This document shows positions 42,561 through 51,791 of a DNA stretch of 64,000 nt, piece after piece. The translations under genes were made by a program, and so were the position numbers. The stretch spans positions 558,001 through 622,000 of the forward strand of contig OY762280.1 in the NCBI GenBank assembly GCA_963665525.1, written 5' to 3'. Position 1 is the first letter of the stretch. The number at the start of each line of letters is the position of its first letter. Below the pieces are notes generated by a model. That model was not told the origin of the DNA. It was given only the letters and a program-made list of their open reading frames with translations, and ran no database searches. The stretch comes from UBA12077 sp963665525. GTDB lineage: Bacteria > Bacteroidota > Bacteroidia > Bacteroidales > UBA12077.

Positions 42561-43988
42561 TTATTCATCTTTCAATACATAAATTTGACCTGATTTATAT
42601 GCAATCACTTTTACTTGCTGTCCTTTTTCAATAAAACCTATTTCAGATTTTGCATCATATGTTTCATCATCAATTTCAACTTTTCCACTTGGGCGTAAGT
42701 TTGTGAATGCAACACCAATTTTTCCAATAAGTTCGTTTGGTTTATTTTCTACTGCAATGTATCCTTCATCTTTCTTTTGTGTTGAATTTAGTACCAGCCA
42801 TGAGAATGCATTAGATGTTAATGCTTTCTTACTTAGATAAAGTGATAAGATGAGTGATAAGAACATCGAGACAATAACGATCATCAGCGATTTTAGAACA
42901 GCTACCATTGCTTCTTGGGCGTGGAATTCAAATTCAAAAATGATATTATCAACCATGCTTAATACCAGTCCGGTTAACGCTAAAAGCAAGCCGCTAATTC
43001 CGGCAATTCCAAATCCCGGAATGACAAATATTTCAAGAATTATGAGAATTAATCCAATAACAAAAATTACCATTTCCCAATTTTGAGCCAGTCCTTCAAG
43101 ATAAAGAGGTGCAAAATATAAAATGGCTGCAACTACAGCTGCTGCCAAAGGAAAACCAATCCCCGGACTTTGTAACTCAAAATAAATACCACCTACAATA
43201 AGCATAATTAAAATTCCCTGAATAGCAGGACTAACCAGAAAACCAATTAAATTTTCAAGCTTAGTAGGTTCATATTTTTTTATTTCATAATTGTCAATTT
43301 CAGCATGCTCTAAAAGTTCTTGAATATCATCTACAATGGCTTCACAATATCCATGTTTAACAGCTTCGTTGGCCGTGAAAGCAACAATTTGTCCTGTATC
43401 GGTAACTCCTTCGATATAAATTCTTGGATCAACCATAGCTTCAGCAATTTCTGGATCTCGGTGCCATTTAATGATCGTATCGCCTGCTTCAGTAATCGTA
43501 GTATCCTTACCATGTGATTCAGCTGTAGCACGCATCGTAGCTCGCATATACGACTGGTATTTTTCCGGCATAATTTTTCCTGTCTGATCGACTACAGATG
43601 CTGAGCCTATTTGGGTTCCATTTTTCATATATATCCGATCTGCAGCAATAGAAATTAATGCACCTGCAGAGGCTGCATTATTTACAATATATGCGTATAC
43701 AGGCACTGGGCTGTTTAATATTTTTGTTCTGATTGAATCGGCAATATTTACCATTCCACCATATGTATTTACATTTATAATAATATAGTCGGCATTGGCC
43801 TTTTTTGCTTCTTCAAAACTTTTTTGTGTTAATCTCCATATGCCTGGCTCGATGTTTTTGTTGATGTCAAAAACAAAAACAATGCTTTTTGCTGTGTCAG
43901 CATTAGATACTGTATCGTTTTGAGCAAAAGTAGTACTGTAACTTGCCAGTATTACGATAAATGTTATTAAGCTTACAAATCTTTTCAT
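42561..43988 (-). CDS. nfeD: NfeD family membrane serine protease
   Basis: NfeD1b-type protein: signal peptide (MKRFVSLITFIVILASYSTTFAQ), a ClpP-like protease domain (about 35-230) with nucleophile Ser107 in NNAASAGALIS, four hydrophobic segments (about 245-395), and a C-terminal OB-fold domain (about 405-475; EIGFIEKGQQVKVI). It works in the membrane with SPFH proteins (stomatin/flotillin family) in other bacteria; no SPFH gene is adjacent here. At 475 residues it is full length. It lies between mqnA (20 bases upstream) and a GNAT gene. Confidence 0.9.
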   Translation of the reverse strand: MKRFVSLITFIVILASYSTTFAQNDTVSNADTAKSIVFVFDINKNIEPGIWRLTQKSFEEAKKANADYIIINVNTYGGMVNIADSIRTKILNSPVPVYAYIVNNAASAGALISIAADRIYMKNGTQIGSASVVDQTGKIMPEKYQSYMRATMRATAESHGKDTTITEAGDTIIKWHRDPEIAEAMVDPRIYIEGVTDTGQIVAFTANEAVKHGYCEAIVDDIQELLEHAEIDNYEIKKYEPTKLENLIGFLVSPAIQGILIMLIVGGIYFELQSPGIGFPLAAAVVAAILYFAPLYLEGLAQNWEMVIFVIGLILIILEIFVIPGFGIAGISGLLLALTGLVLSMVDNIIFEFEFHAQEAMVAVLKSLMIVIVSMFLSLILSLYLSKKALTSNAFSWLVLNSTQKKDEGYIAVENKPNELIGKIGVAFTNLRPSGKVEIDDETYDAKSEIGFIEKGQQVKVIAYKSGQIYVLKDE

Positions 43989-44008
43989 GTGTTTATCCGT
44001 AATTGGAA

Positions 44009-44767
44009 TTATAAATTAAACTCAGAAGCATATTTTAAGAATAACTTGAGTCCTTCTATTTTTTGATCATCTAATTTATAATCAATGTTTTTTTCATAAT
44101 ATGTTTTAGGGTCAAAATAATCAGGTAAAAAAGAAAAATCGTATGCTGCAAGCATATCATCAATATGCTTAATTCCATATTGTAATGCTGTATTGAATTC
44201 TTCCTTAAAAGTATTTCCTAAATTTTTATTACTTACCCAAGCAGCAAAAACAAAGGGTAATTGAGTATTTTTTATCCATTCTTCTGCCAAGTCATATACG
44301 TATGGAAATTTCTTTTCTGCTATTATTGCTTTATCGCCAATTATTACAGCCGCTTCGTTATCTTTAATTCTGTTTTCAAATCCCTCAGTTGTATCGGTCC
44401 ATTTTACATCAATGTTCCAGAATTTTTTAGCCAGAATTCGAGTTAGCATTACCGATGATCTGGAGTGATAATCAAGATAAATGGTATCAATTTCCTGCAA
44501 TGGTTTGAACGATGCTAAAATAACCGAACGCACTGAGCTCGATGCTCCAATGCAATAATCAGATATGATTTCTGAATGATTTAATTTAGGGATAACAGCA
44601 ACAGGAATTAAACCTAAATCTACTTTGTTATCTAGCAGTTTTTGTGCACATACCGAAGGAATATCTCTTGTAAGTTCGATGTGGTTTATAATATTGCTGT
44701 TTTCTATTCCATAAATAAATGGAAAAGCATTCGTATAAGAAACAGCCGATATCTTAATTTTTGACAT
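44009..44767 (-). CDS. mqnA: Menaquinone biosynthesis protein MqnA-like (chorismate dehydratase family)
   Basis: Periplasmic-binding-protein-fold enzyme of the futalosine menaquinone route, MqnA/MqnD family. The N-terminus KISAVSYTNAFPFIYGIEN is the MqnA signature; MqnA makes 3-enolpyruvyl-benzoate from chorismate. The start is placed at 44767 (252 residues). The longer reading from 44839 would run through the promoter and its extra 24 residues look unrelated. It heads an operon with nfeD and a GNAT gene. MqnD is a less likely alternative because of the N-terminal block. The UbiA gene at 21-22 kb is its pathway partner. Confidence 0.85.
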   Translation of the reverse strand: MSKIKISAVSYTNAFPFIYGIENSNIINHIELTRDIPSVCAQKLLDNKVDLGLIPVAVIPKLNHSEIISDYCIGASSSVRSVILASFKPLQEIDTIYLDYHSRSSVMLTRILAKKFWNIDVKWTDTTEGFENRIKDNEAAVIIGDKAIIAEKKFPYVYDLAEEWIKNTQLPFVFAAWVSNKNLGNTFKEEFNTALQYGIKHIDDMLAAYDFSFLPDYFDPKTYYEKNIDYKLDDQKIEGLKLFLKYASEFNL

Positions 44768-44785
44768 TATTGAAAAATTATATAA

Positions 44786-44816
44786 CAAACGTACATAATG
44801 TTTTTTATGGAAACAA
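44786..44816 (-). promoter_or_regulatory. mqnA promoter
   Basis: On +, CAAACGTA (44786-44793) and CAA (44814-44816) read TACGTTTG and TTG on the - strand with 20 bases between. The start near 44779 leaves a 12-base leader before the ATG at 44767 and rules out the upstream ATG at 44839. Confidence 0.65.
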
Positions 44817-44951
44817 TAGACAGACTGCATAAAAAACATTTTGGGAGTTCCCTACTATGACTTTTATTTTTGTAATTTCTAAACGAAAATAAAAGTTTTA
44901 TAGAGGAAATATACAATTGATGCTATTATTATAATAGTAAAATAAATTGTT

Positions 44952-44980
44952 TTTGTTTATTTTGTAGCTGAATATATTTG
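44952..44980 (+). promoter_or_regulatory. purB promoter
   Basis: TTTG (44952-44955), 17 bases, TATATTTG (44973-44980). The spacing is 2 short of the common 19 but in range. The start near 44987 gives an 18-base leader before the ATG at 45005; a TTG at 44978 falls inside the -7 box and cannot be the start codon. Confidence 0.6.
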
Positions 44981-45004
44981 CATAATCAAAGAAATAAAGC
45001 AATC

Positions 45005-46348
45005 ATGAGCATTACTACACTAACAGCAATATCTCCGGTCGATGGCCGATATAGAAATAAAGTTGACGAATTGGGACAATACTTTTCGGAGTTTGGATTA
45101 ATAAGGTACCGCGTTTTAGTGGAAGTTGAATATTTTATTGCATTATGTGAGTTGCCATTGCCACAGTTAAATGATTTTGATAAAAATCTTTATACAGATT
45201 TAAGAAAAATATATCATGATTTTTCAATTGATGATGCTCAAAAAATAAAAGATATTGAGAAGGTTACAAATCATGATGTGAAGGCAGTAGAGTATTTTAT
45301 AAAAGAAAAGTTCGATGAACTTAAACTAGAAAAATACAAAGAGTTTATTCATTTTGGATTAACCTCACAAGATGTAAATAATACTGCGACTCCTTATTCA
45401 TTAAGAGATGCTGTTGAGAATGTTTATTATCCTGCTTTTAATGAATTAGTAGATAAGTTAAAGTCTTTAGCAGAAGAGTGGAAAGCTATTTCAATGTTAG
45501 CTCGTACACATGGACAGCCTGCATCGCCAACGCGTTTAGGTAAAGAAATGATGGTGTTTGTTGAAAGATTAGAAAAACAGCTTGATCAATTAAAATCAAT
45601 TCCTTTTTCAGCAAAATTTGGAGGTGCAACAGGAAACTTTAATGCACATCATGTTGCTTATCCTGATATTGATTGGAATGCTTTTGGAAATCATTTCGTG
45701 AATAATATTTTAAAATTAGATCGTTCTTGTCCTACTACTCAAATTGAACATTACGACAATATTGCATCATTATTTGATGCTATGAAACGAATCAATAATA
45801 TTTTGATTGATTTAGCTCGTGATTTCTGGACATATATCTCAATGAATTATTTTAAACAAAAGGTTGTGAAAGGAGAGGTTGGATCATCGGCAATGCCACA
45901 TAAAGTGAATCCGATTGATTTTGAAAATGCAGAAGGTAATTTTGGTATTGCGAATGCTTTATTTGAGCACTTATCAGCAAAATTGCCTATATCACGTTTG
46001 CAAAGAGATTTAACCGATTCAACCGTTTTAAGAAATATTGGAGTGCCTGTATCGCATTCAATGATTGCATTTAAGTCCTTACTTAAAGGATTAGGGAAAG
46101 TCATTGTAAATGAAAATGCAATTCAGAATGATTTGGAAGAAAACTGGGCTGTAGTAGCAGAGGCTATTCAAACCATCTTACGTCGCGAAGGTTATCCAAA
46201 ACCTTATGAAGCATTAAAAGATTTAACCCGTACAGGAGGTAAGATAACCAAAGAAAGTATTCACCAGTTTATTGGAAATTTAAATCTATCGAACGAACTA
46301 AAAGAAGAACTGAAAAAGATTACTCCATTTAACTATACCGGAATTTAA
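45005..46348 (+). CDS. purB: Adenylosuccinate lyase
   Basis: Cytosolic enzyme of purine synthesis that releases fumarate from SAICAR and from adenylosuccinate. It begins MSITTLTAISPVDGRYRNKV, matching E. coli PurB closely. The superfamily signature SSAMPHKVNPIDFENAEGN lies near 290-308, with the mobile catalytic Ser. The length of 447 is normal for the E. coli-type subgroup. The start at 45005 is chosen over a TTG nine codons upstream, which is in the promoter. Runs alone into an ABC exporter gene 65 bases downstream. Confidence 0.95.
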   Translation: MSITTLTAISPVDGRYRNKVDELGQYFSEFGLIRYRVLVEVEYFIALCELPLPQLNDFDKNLYTDLRKIYHDFSIDDAQKIKDIEKVTNHDVKAVEYFIKEKFDELKLEKYKEFIHFGLTSQDVNNTATPYSLRDAVENVYYPAFNELVDKLKSLAEEWKAISMLARTHGQPASPTRLGKEMMVFVERLEKQLDQLKSIPFSAKFGGATGNFNAHHVAYPDIDWNAFGNHFVNNILKLDRSCPTTQIEHYDNIASLFDAMKRINNILIDLARDFWTYISMNYFKQKVVKGEVGSSAMPHKVNPIDFENAEGNFGIANALFEHLSAKLPISRLQRDLTDSTVLRNIGVPVSHSMIAFKSLLKGLGKVIVNENAIQNDLEENWAVVAEAIQTILRREGYPKPYEALKDLTRTGGKITKESIHQFIGNLNLSNELKEELKKITPFNYTGI

Positions 46349-46413
46349 TCTGATCTTCAGAAATTATTTTAAATTGTTTTACCTTTGGTATTAACCATTG
46401 GTTAAATGATGAT

Positions 46414-48237
46414 ATGAAAAAGTTAATATCGATATTAAGATTTTTAGTCCCGTATTGGTTAACAGCATTGGTAAGTGTTATTTGTAACTTATTAGCTGCA
46501 CTTTTTTCGGTGATTTCTTTTACCATGGTAATTCCATTCCTTGGATTATTGTTTTCTACTCAAGAATTTGTTTCAGATTCAATACCTTTTAATTTATCAG
46601 TTGATTCAGTTCAGCATAATTTTAACTATATTTTGGGTAGTATAGTTGAAGAAAAAGGTTCCTTAAAAGCTTTATTGTTTATTATCATTGTTGTATTTGC
46701 ATTTACGATCCTTAAAAATGTCTTTTTATTCATAGGAAAATCATTGATTATAAAAATTAGAATAAATGTGGTTGAGGATATTCGAAATGATTTAATGAAT
46801 AAGATACTCGATTTCGATTTGAGTTATTTCTCAGAAGAAAGAAGAGGCGACATCATCTCAAAGATGATTATTGATGTGAAAGAAATTGAAATGTCGGTAA
46901 TATCATCTCTCGAAATGCTTTTTAAAGATCCAATTTTACTGATAGTATATCTTTATGTTTTAATGTTAATGAGCGTTAAGCTTACCTTAATTGTTGTTTT
47001 AATCTTTCCATTTTCAGCATTAATCATTACGCAAATAGGAAAAACTCTCAAGAAGAAAACGTTTCGAGGTCAGCAAAAAATGGGAGCATTAATCGGGATG
47101 CTTGAAGAAACATTAGCTGGTATAAAAATAGTTAAAGCATTTAATGCGGAGAGATATGTTGAGCATCGTTTTAATAAATTAAATCAGTATTACAGTAATT
47201 TATTTGGTAAAGTGTGGCGTAGAAGAACACTGGCAAATCCTGTTAGTGACATTATTTCTATTGTGTCCATTTTAATTATCATGTGGTTTGGAGGTCAAAT
47301 GGTTTTGAGTGGTAGTGAAGGTTTATCGTCACAATTATTTATTGGATATTTAGCGGTATTTACACAAATTATTGGTCCAGCAAAGTCTTTTTCAGGAGGG
47401 TATTATACGGTAATAAAAGGAATGGCTTCTATTGATCGAATTAATTCTATTTTAACACATCAATTTAAAATAACAGAAAAACCTAATGCGATTCAAATTA
47501 CAGATTTTAATCATTCTATAGAATTTAATAATGTAACATTTAGTTACGAAGAGAATAAAGAGAATATACTTCACAACATCAGTTTTTCAATTCAGAAAGG
47601 CCAGACAGTAGCACTAGTTGGGCATTCTGGTTCAGGTAAATCAACAATTGCAGATTTAATTCCCCGTTTCTTCGATCCTGATTCAGGAGAAGTATTGCTT
47701 GATGGAAAGTCGTTAAAAGATTATAATATTAACGATTTGAGGAACTTGTTTGCATATGTTAATCAAGAACCCATTATATTTAATGATACCATCTATAATA
47801 ATATCTTATTTGGTAAACCCCTTGCACCAAAAGATGAAGTAGAAAATGCTTCTAAATTAGCATATGCGCATGAATTTATTATTAATAAAGATTTAGCTTA
47901 TCATACAAATTTAGGAGAGGATGGAAGTAAACTTTCTATAGGAGAAAAGCAACGAATTAGTATTGCCAGGGCTTTATTAAAGAACTCTCCAATTTTAATT
48001 TTAGATGAAGCTACTTCTTCTCTTGATTATCAATCTGAATTAATAGTTCGAAAAGCTTTGGCTGAATTAATGAAAAATCGCACTACAATAATCATTGCAC
48101 ATCGTTTATCTACTATAAAGAATGCGGATAAGATTATAGTGGTCGACAAAGGAGAAGTCGTTCAACAAGGAACTCATGATGAGTTAATTAATCAAAACGG
48201 ATATTATCAGAAACTTTCTGAATTTGAATTGCTATAA
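46414..48237 (+). CDS. MsbA-like ABC exporter, fused permease and ATPase
   Basis: Half-transporter of 607 residues: six transmembrane helices in the first 330 residues and a C-terminal ATPase with Walker A GHSGSGKST (about 406-414), the LSIGEKQR signature (about 509) and Walker B ILILDEATSS (about 527-536), followed by a His switch (IIAHRLST). It resembles lipid A or lipid exporters of the MsbA group but multidrug export cannot be excluded. It forms a dimer in the inner membrane. A bidirectional terminator separates it from tRNA-Ser. Confidence 0.9.
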   Translation: MKKLISILRFLVPYWLTALVSVICNLLAALFSVISFTMVIPFLGLLFSTQEFVSDSIPFNLSVDSVQHNFNYILGSIVEEKGSLKALLFIIIVVFAFTILKNVFLFIGKSLIIKIRINVVEDIRNDLMNKILDFDLSYFSEERRGDIISKMIIDVKEIEMSVISSLEMLFKDPILLIVYLYVLMLMSVKLTLIVVLIFPFSALIITQIGKTLKKKTFRGQQKMGALIGMLEETLAGIKIVKAFNAERYVEHRFNKLNQYYSNLFGKVWRRRTLANPVSDIISIVSILIIMWFGGQMVLSGSEGLSSQLFIGYLAVFTQIIGPAKSFSGGYYTVIKGMASIDRINSILTHQFKITEKPNAIQITDFNHSIEFNNVTFSYEENKENILHNISFSIQKGQTVALVGHSGSGKSTIADLIPRFFDPDSGEVLLDGKSLKDYNINDLRNLFAYVNQEPIIFNDTIYNNILFGKPLAPKDEVENASKLAYAHEFIINKDLAYHTNLGEDGSKLSIGEKQRISIARALLKNSPILILDEATSSLDYQSELIVRKALAELMKNRTTIIIAHRLSTIKNADKIIVVDKGEVVQQGTHDELINQNGYYQKLSEFELL

Positions 48238-48261
48238 GCAATATAATGAATCGGATAAAAC

Positions 48262-48295
48262 AAAAAAAGGCAACCCTGTTGAGTTGCCTTTTTTT
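48262..48295. terminator. Bidirectional terminator
   Basis: Seven A (48262-48268), GGCAAC (48269-48274), loop CCTGTTGA, GTTGCC (48283-48288), seven T (48289-48295). Serves both the rightward ABC exporter gene and the leftward tRNA-Ser. Confidence 0.88.
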
Positions 48296-48298
48296 GTC

Positions 48299-48386
48299 TG
48301 GCGGAGAAAGAGGGATTCGAACCCCCGGTACCTCGCGGTACAACGGTTTTCAAGACCGCCGCATTCGACCACTCTGCCATTTCTCC
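48299..48386 (-). tRNA. tRNA-Ser (anticodon TGA)
   Basis: Type II tRNA with the long variable arm expected of Ser. The 5' acceptor GGAGAAA (48386-48380 on -) pairs with TTTCTCC; discriminator G at 48302 and an encoded CCA at 48301-48299. The D arm contains GCAGAGTGGTCGAATGC, the anticodon loop CTTGAAA gives TGA, and the T arm is GGGGGTTCGAATCCCTC. Confidence 0.95.
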
Positions 48387-48580
48387 GTCGGCAAAAGTAA
48401 AATTAATTTTTATTTGTGCAAAATTTTATGAAAAAATATTTAAATAAATTTTACATAGCCCAAAAACCTCCGATATATGCTATTCTTATGGGTTTTTACT
48501 CAAAAACAAGCTTAAATTTGTTCAATTATGAACAAAAAGCACATTTTTATCAATATTTACCTAATTTTTTTTGCTTAAGA
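48387..48580. other. Gene-free region between tRNA-Ser and HU
   Basis: AT-rich, with no ORF on either strand that I can support. It holds the upstream flank of tRNA-Ser (no clean promoter visible) and leads into the HU promoter. No repeat noticed. Confidence 0.6.
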
Positions 48581-48611
48581 TTTGCTAAACATCAGAAATA
48601 GTCTATATTTG
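48581..48611 (+). promoter_or_regulatory. Consensus promoter of the HU gene
   Basis: TTTG (48581-48584), 19 bases, TATATTTG (48604-48611): a perfect Bacteroidota promoter. The start near 48618 leaves a 46-base leader before the ATG at 48665. Confidence 0.85.
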
Positions 48612-48664
48612 TATGTATAAGCAAAAAAAATAATTATTTTACTAACCCTAAAAATTTTTTTATT

Positions 48665-48937
48665 ATGAACAAAGCAGAATTAATTGATGCAATTGCTGGA
48701 GGAGCTAATTTAACAAAAGCTGACGCTAAAAAAGCTTTAGACGCGTTTATTACTAGTACTACTGATTCTTTGAAAAAAGGTGATAGAGTTGCTTTAGTTG
48801 GTTTCGGATCTTTTTCTGTAGCTAAAAGAAATGCTAGAACTGGAAGAAACCCACAAACTGGTAAACCAATCACTATCAAAGCTAAAAACGTAGTTAAATT
48901 TAAAGCTGGTAGCGATTTAGCTGACGCTGTTCAATAA
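48665..48937 (+). CDS. HU family DNA-binding protein
   Basis: Nucleoid protein of 90 residues that bends DNA as a dimer. It shows MNKAELIDAIAGGANLTKADAKKALD (1-26), GFGSFSVAKRNARTGRNPQTGKPI (46-69, the DNA-binding arm with RNPQTG) and a C-terminal KFKAGSDLADAV. Lys is high, and codons favour AAA and GCT, typical of a very highly expressed gene. A consensus promoter lies upstream and a strong terminator downstream: a single-gene unit. Confidence 0.97.
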   Translation: MNKAELIDAIAGGANLTKADAKKALDAFITSTTDSLKKGDRVALVGFGSFSVAKRNARTGRNPQTGKPITIKAKNVVKFKAGSDLADAVQ

Positions 48938-48956
48938 AAATTTTGATAAAATTTAA

Positions 48957-48989
48957 TAGGGAGTGCATAATGATTGTACTCCCTTTTTT
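48957..48989 (+). terminator. HU gene terminator
   Basis: AGGGAGTGCA (48957-48966) pairs with TGTACTCCCT (48974-48983), with one G-T, around a TAATGAT loop; T runs to 48989. Confidence 0.88.
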
Positions 48990-49009
48990 TATAATATCAT
49001 TTTAATGCT

Positions 49010-49687
49010 ATGAATGGTGACTTAGTAAAATTTTTAGAACAGTTTGTAACTGAAAACAGAGTAGAGTTATTCGATCAGGTTCTTAAGAATAGAACACGTT
49101 ATATTACTGTTGGTTTAGAAGATATTTATCAATCACAAAATGCTAGTGCGGTTTTAAGGACATCAGACTGTTTTGGTTTACAGGATATCCATATTATTGA
49201 GAATAAAAATAAGTATGATGTTAATCCTGATGTCGCACTGGGCTCTTCAAAGTGGTTAAATCTGAATAAATATAATCAGAAAGAGAATAATACCTTAGAT
49301 GCAATAAAAAATCTTCGTGGACAAGGTTATAGAATCGTTGCAACAACACCACATACCGATGATGTTAATCTTGAAGATTTTGATTTAAATAAGGGAAAAG
49401 TAGCTTTGTTTTTTGGAACAGAGTTGCATGGATTATCAGAGCTGATGATTGAAAATGCCGACGAATATTTAAAAATACCAATGTATGGATTTACCGAAAG
49501 TTTCAATATATCTGTTTCGGCGGCAATTATTCTTCATCATTTAACAAATAAACTAAGGAATTCAAATATCGAATGGAGGCTTTCAGAATCAGAACAAGAA
49601 GAAATTAAATTAGAGTGGCTAAAGAATACGATTAAAAAGTCATCCATGCTTGTAGATGAGTTTTTATCTAAGAAAAAGAACATTTAA
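49010..49687 (+). CDS. TrmH family tRNA/rRNA 2'-O-methyltransferase
   Basis: SPOUT methyltransferase of the SpoU/TrmH family. Motif 1 is IYQSQNASAVLRTSDCFG (with Asn and Arg of the knot, about 37-54), motif 2 LFFGTELHGLS (about 131-141) and motif 3 IPMYGFTESFNISVSAAIIL (about 156-175). The C-terminus is helical with a basic end. Length 225 fits TrmH (Gm18 tRNA methylation); rRNA targets are possible. A single gene between the HU and LytTR genes. Confidence 0.88.
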   Translation: MNGDLVKFLEQFVTENRVELFDQVLKNRTRYITVGLEDIYQSQNASAVLRTSDCFGLQDIHIIENKNKYDVNPDVALGSSKWLNLNKYNQKENNTLDAIKNLRGQGYRIVATTPHTDDVNLEDFDLNKGKVALFFGTELHGLSELMIENADEYLKIPMYGFTESFNISVSAAIILHHLTNKLRNSNIEWRLSESEQEEIKLEWLKNTIKKSSMLVDEFLSKKKNI

Positions 49688-49782
49688 TCATTAGTTTTCG
49701 TATATTAACGTAAAGATTTTGAGTCAAATGTTAATAAAACTTAGCATAATTTTCCTATTTTTGGAGATATAAGAATAAAACT

Positions 49783-50487
49783 ATGAATTGTATTGTAATT
49801 GATGATGATGCTCTTTCCAGACGAGTGATAGAAGAATTTATTACGCGCACTGATTTTTTAAAGCTAACAAATTCATTTCCTAACGCTGTTGAGGCTGTAA
49901 GTGTATTTCAGCAAACAAATGAAGAAATTGATTTGATATTTCTAGATATTGAGATGCCCGAAATGGATGGAATTGATTTCCTGAATACACTGAAAAATTT
50001 ACCTCAGGTTATTATTGTTTCTTCCAAAGAAAAGTATGCTTTAGAAGCTTTTGACTATGATGTAACAGATTATTTACTAAAACCGGTAACTTATGGTCGG
50101 TTCTATAAAGCAGCATTAAAAGCTAAAAATATTCATGAAACGAAAGGTACAAAAGAGACTAATGAAATATTTATTAAAAAGAATTCTGCTTTAGTACAGC
50201 TAAAATATGACGATATTCTTTGGGTAGAAGCTTTGGAGAATTATGTTATTGTAAATTCGTTTAGTGAAAAATTTACAATTCATTTTACAATGAAATCTAT
50301 TGAAAGTCAATTGCCGGTAAATCAATTTAAAAGAGTTCATCGATCATATATCGTTAATGTTAAGAAAATAAATAGAATTGAGGATAATTCCATTTTTATT
50401 AAAAGTAATGATGGAATAAAAGCAATTCCTATAGGTAAAGCGTATAAAGAAAAATTTATGGGTGATATAAACCTCATGGGAAAATAG
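49783..50487 (+). CDS. LytTR family response regulator
   Basis: Receiver domain (1-120) with acid pocket VIDDDA, phospho-acceptor Asp55 in LIFLDIEMPEMDG and Lys in YLLKPVTYGRF (about 100), then a LytTR DNA-binding domain (about 135-234; DILWVEALENYVIV and FKRVHRSYIVNVKKINRIE). At 234 residues it is full length. No LytS-type kinase is adjacent, so the sensor is elsewhere. A -7-like box (TATTTTTG, 49756-49763) is 20 bases before the ATG. A short terminator follows. Confidence 0.93.
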   Translation: MNCIVIDDDALSRRVIEEFITRTDFLKLTNSFPNAVEAVSVFQQTNEEIDLIFLDIEMPEMDGIDFLNTLKNLPQVIIVSSKEKYALEAFDYDVTDYLLKPVTYGRFYKAALKAKNIHETKGTKETNEIFIKKNSALVQLKYDDILWVEALENYVIVNSFSEKFTIHFTMKSIESQLPVNQFKRVHRSYIVNVKKINRIEDNSIFIKSNDGIKAIPIGKAYKEKFMGDINLMGK

Positions 50488-50514
50488 AAACTATCTTTAG
50501 TAAAAGTTTAAATT

Positions 50515-50535
50515 GGGGTTTAACCCCTTTTTTTT
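50515..50535 (+). terminator. LytTR gene terminator
   Basis: GGGG (50515-50518), loop TTTAA, CCCC (50524-50527), then eight T (50528-50535). The stem is short but all G-C with a good T-tract. Confidence 0.7.
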
Positions 50536-50553
50536 ATTCAAAAAAAATAAAAT

Positions 50554-51744
50554 ATGATATCGCAACGTCAACTTTTTTTACAGCATGTGGGGCAAACCTC
50601 TGATTTTCCATTACAAATTGAGATAGAGAGAGCAGAAGGAATATATATGTTTGATCCAAAGGGAAAATCATATATAGATTTAATTTCTGGAGTTTCGGTA
50701 AGTAATTTAGGGCATGTGCATCCTAAAGTTGTAAAAGCAGTAAAAAATCAGGCTGAGAAGTATATGCATTTAATGGTATATGGAGAATATGTTCAATCAC
50801 CACAAGTAGATTTTGCAAAAATACTGAGTGATTATATTCCTGATCAACTGGATTCTGTATATTTTGTGAATTCGGGTAGTGAAGCTATTGAAGGCGCTTT
50901 GAAATTGGCAAAAAGATATACCGGTCGTTCAGAAATTATATCCTTTAAAAATGCATATCATGGAAGTACTCATGGAGCTTTAAGTGTAATGGGTAATGAA
51001 GAATTTAAAAATTCATTTCGCCCATTGCTTCCTGAAATCAAATTTCTGAATTTTAATAATTTTGAAGATATAAACTTCATTACAGAAAAAACAGCATGCG
51101 TTTTAATAGAGCCTGTGCAAGGCGAAGCAGGTATTAGAATTCCTGAAAATAATTATTTACAAAAATTACGAGATAAGTGTAATGAAGTTGGAGCATTATT
51201 AATTTTTGACGAAATACAAACTGGATTTGGAAGACTAGGAAGTTTGTTTGCTTTTCAGGAGTTTGATGTGATTCCCGATATATTTACAATTGCAAAAGGA
51301 ATGGGAGGAGGAATGCCTATTGGAGCATTTGTTTCATCCAATAAAATAATGTCGAGTTTTAAAACCAATCCAATTTTAGGACATATTACAACTTTCGGAG
51401 GACATCCAGTGTCATGTGCAGCTGCAGTTGCTTCATTAGAAGTGTTAACGAGTGAGGATATTATTTCAAAAGTAAAAGCAAAAGGAGAATTGTTTAAAAA
51501 ACACCTAAACCATCCTGAAATAAAGGAAATAAGAGGTGTAGGACTGTTTATGGCGGTTGAGCTAAGAGATTTTGATCAGGTTAAAAAAGTAATTGATATC
51601 GCTGTTGAGAAAGGATTGGTTACGGATTGGTTTTTATTTCATGATAGTGCATTTAGAATAGCACCACCATTAATAATATCTGAAGAAGAAATTAAGAAAG
51701 CTTGTCAAATTTTAAATGATGCTATCGAAGAATCTATAAAATAA
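50554..51744 (+). CDS. Class III PLP aminotransferase
   Basis: Fold-type I aminotransferase of class III (acetylornithine/ornithine/4-aminobutyrate group). It shows YFVNSGSEAIEGALKLAKRYTGR (about 106-128), the Asp in LIFDEIQTGFGRLG (about 218-231) and the PLP Lys in TIAKGMGGGMPIGA (about 246). At 396 residues it is full length. The substrate cannot be fixed; ornithine or acetylornithine aminotransferase is likely, but no arg genes are nearby. It precedes a secreted protein gene, not obviously related. Confidence 0.86.
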   Translation: MISQRQLFLQHVGQTSDFPLQIEIERAEGIYMFDPKGKSYIDLISGVSVSNLGHVHPKVVKAVKNQAEKYMHLMVYGEYVQSPQVDFAKILSDYIPDQLDSVYFVNSGSEAIEGALKLAKRYTGRSEIISFKNAYHGSTHGALSVMGNEEFKNSFRPLLPEIKFLNFNNFEDINFITEKTACVLIEPVQGEAGIRIPENNYLQKLRDKCNEVGALLIFDEIQTGFGRLGSLFAFQEFDVIPDIFTIAKGMGGGMPIGAFVSSNKIMSSFKTNPILGHITTFGGHPVSCAAAVASLEVLTSEDIISKVKAKGELFKKHLNHPEIKEIRGVGLFMAVELRDFDQVKKVIDIAVEKGLVTDWFLFHDSAFRIAPPLIISEEEIKKACQILNDAIEESIK

Positions 51745-51791
51745 GAAATGGAGTTTTAAGTTATTAAAATTGAATAAATATTTAAATATTG

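Noticed and set aside
44768..44839. Upstream ATG for mqnA
   Set aside because: The promoter lies between it and the accepted ATG, and the family N-terminus begins at KISAVSY.
44978..45004. TTG start extending purB by nine codons
   Set aside because: The TTG is inside the -7 box of the promoter and the ATG at 45005 matches the known N-terminus of PurB.
48246..48431. ORF across the tRNA-Ser gene
   Set aside because: It reads through the terminator and the antisense strand of a tRNA and is a shadow.
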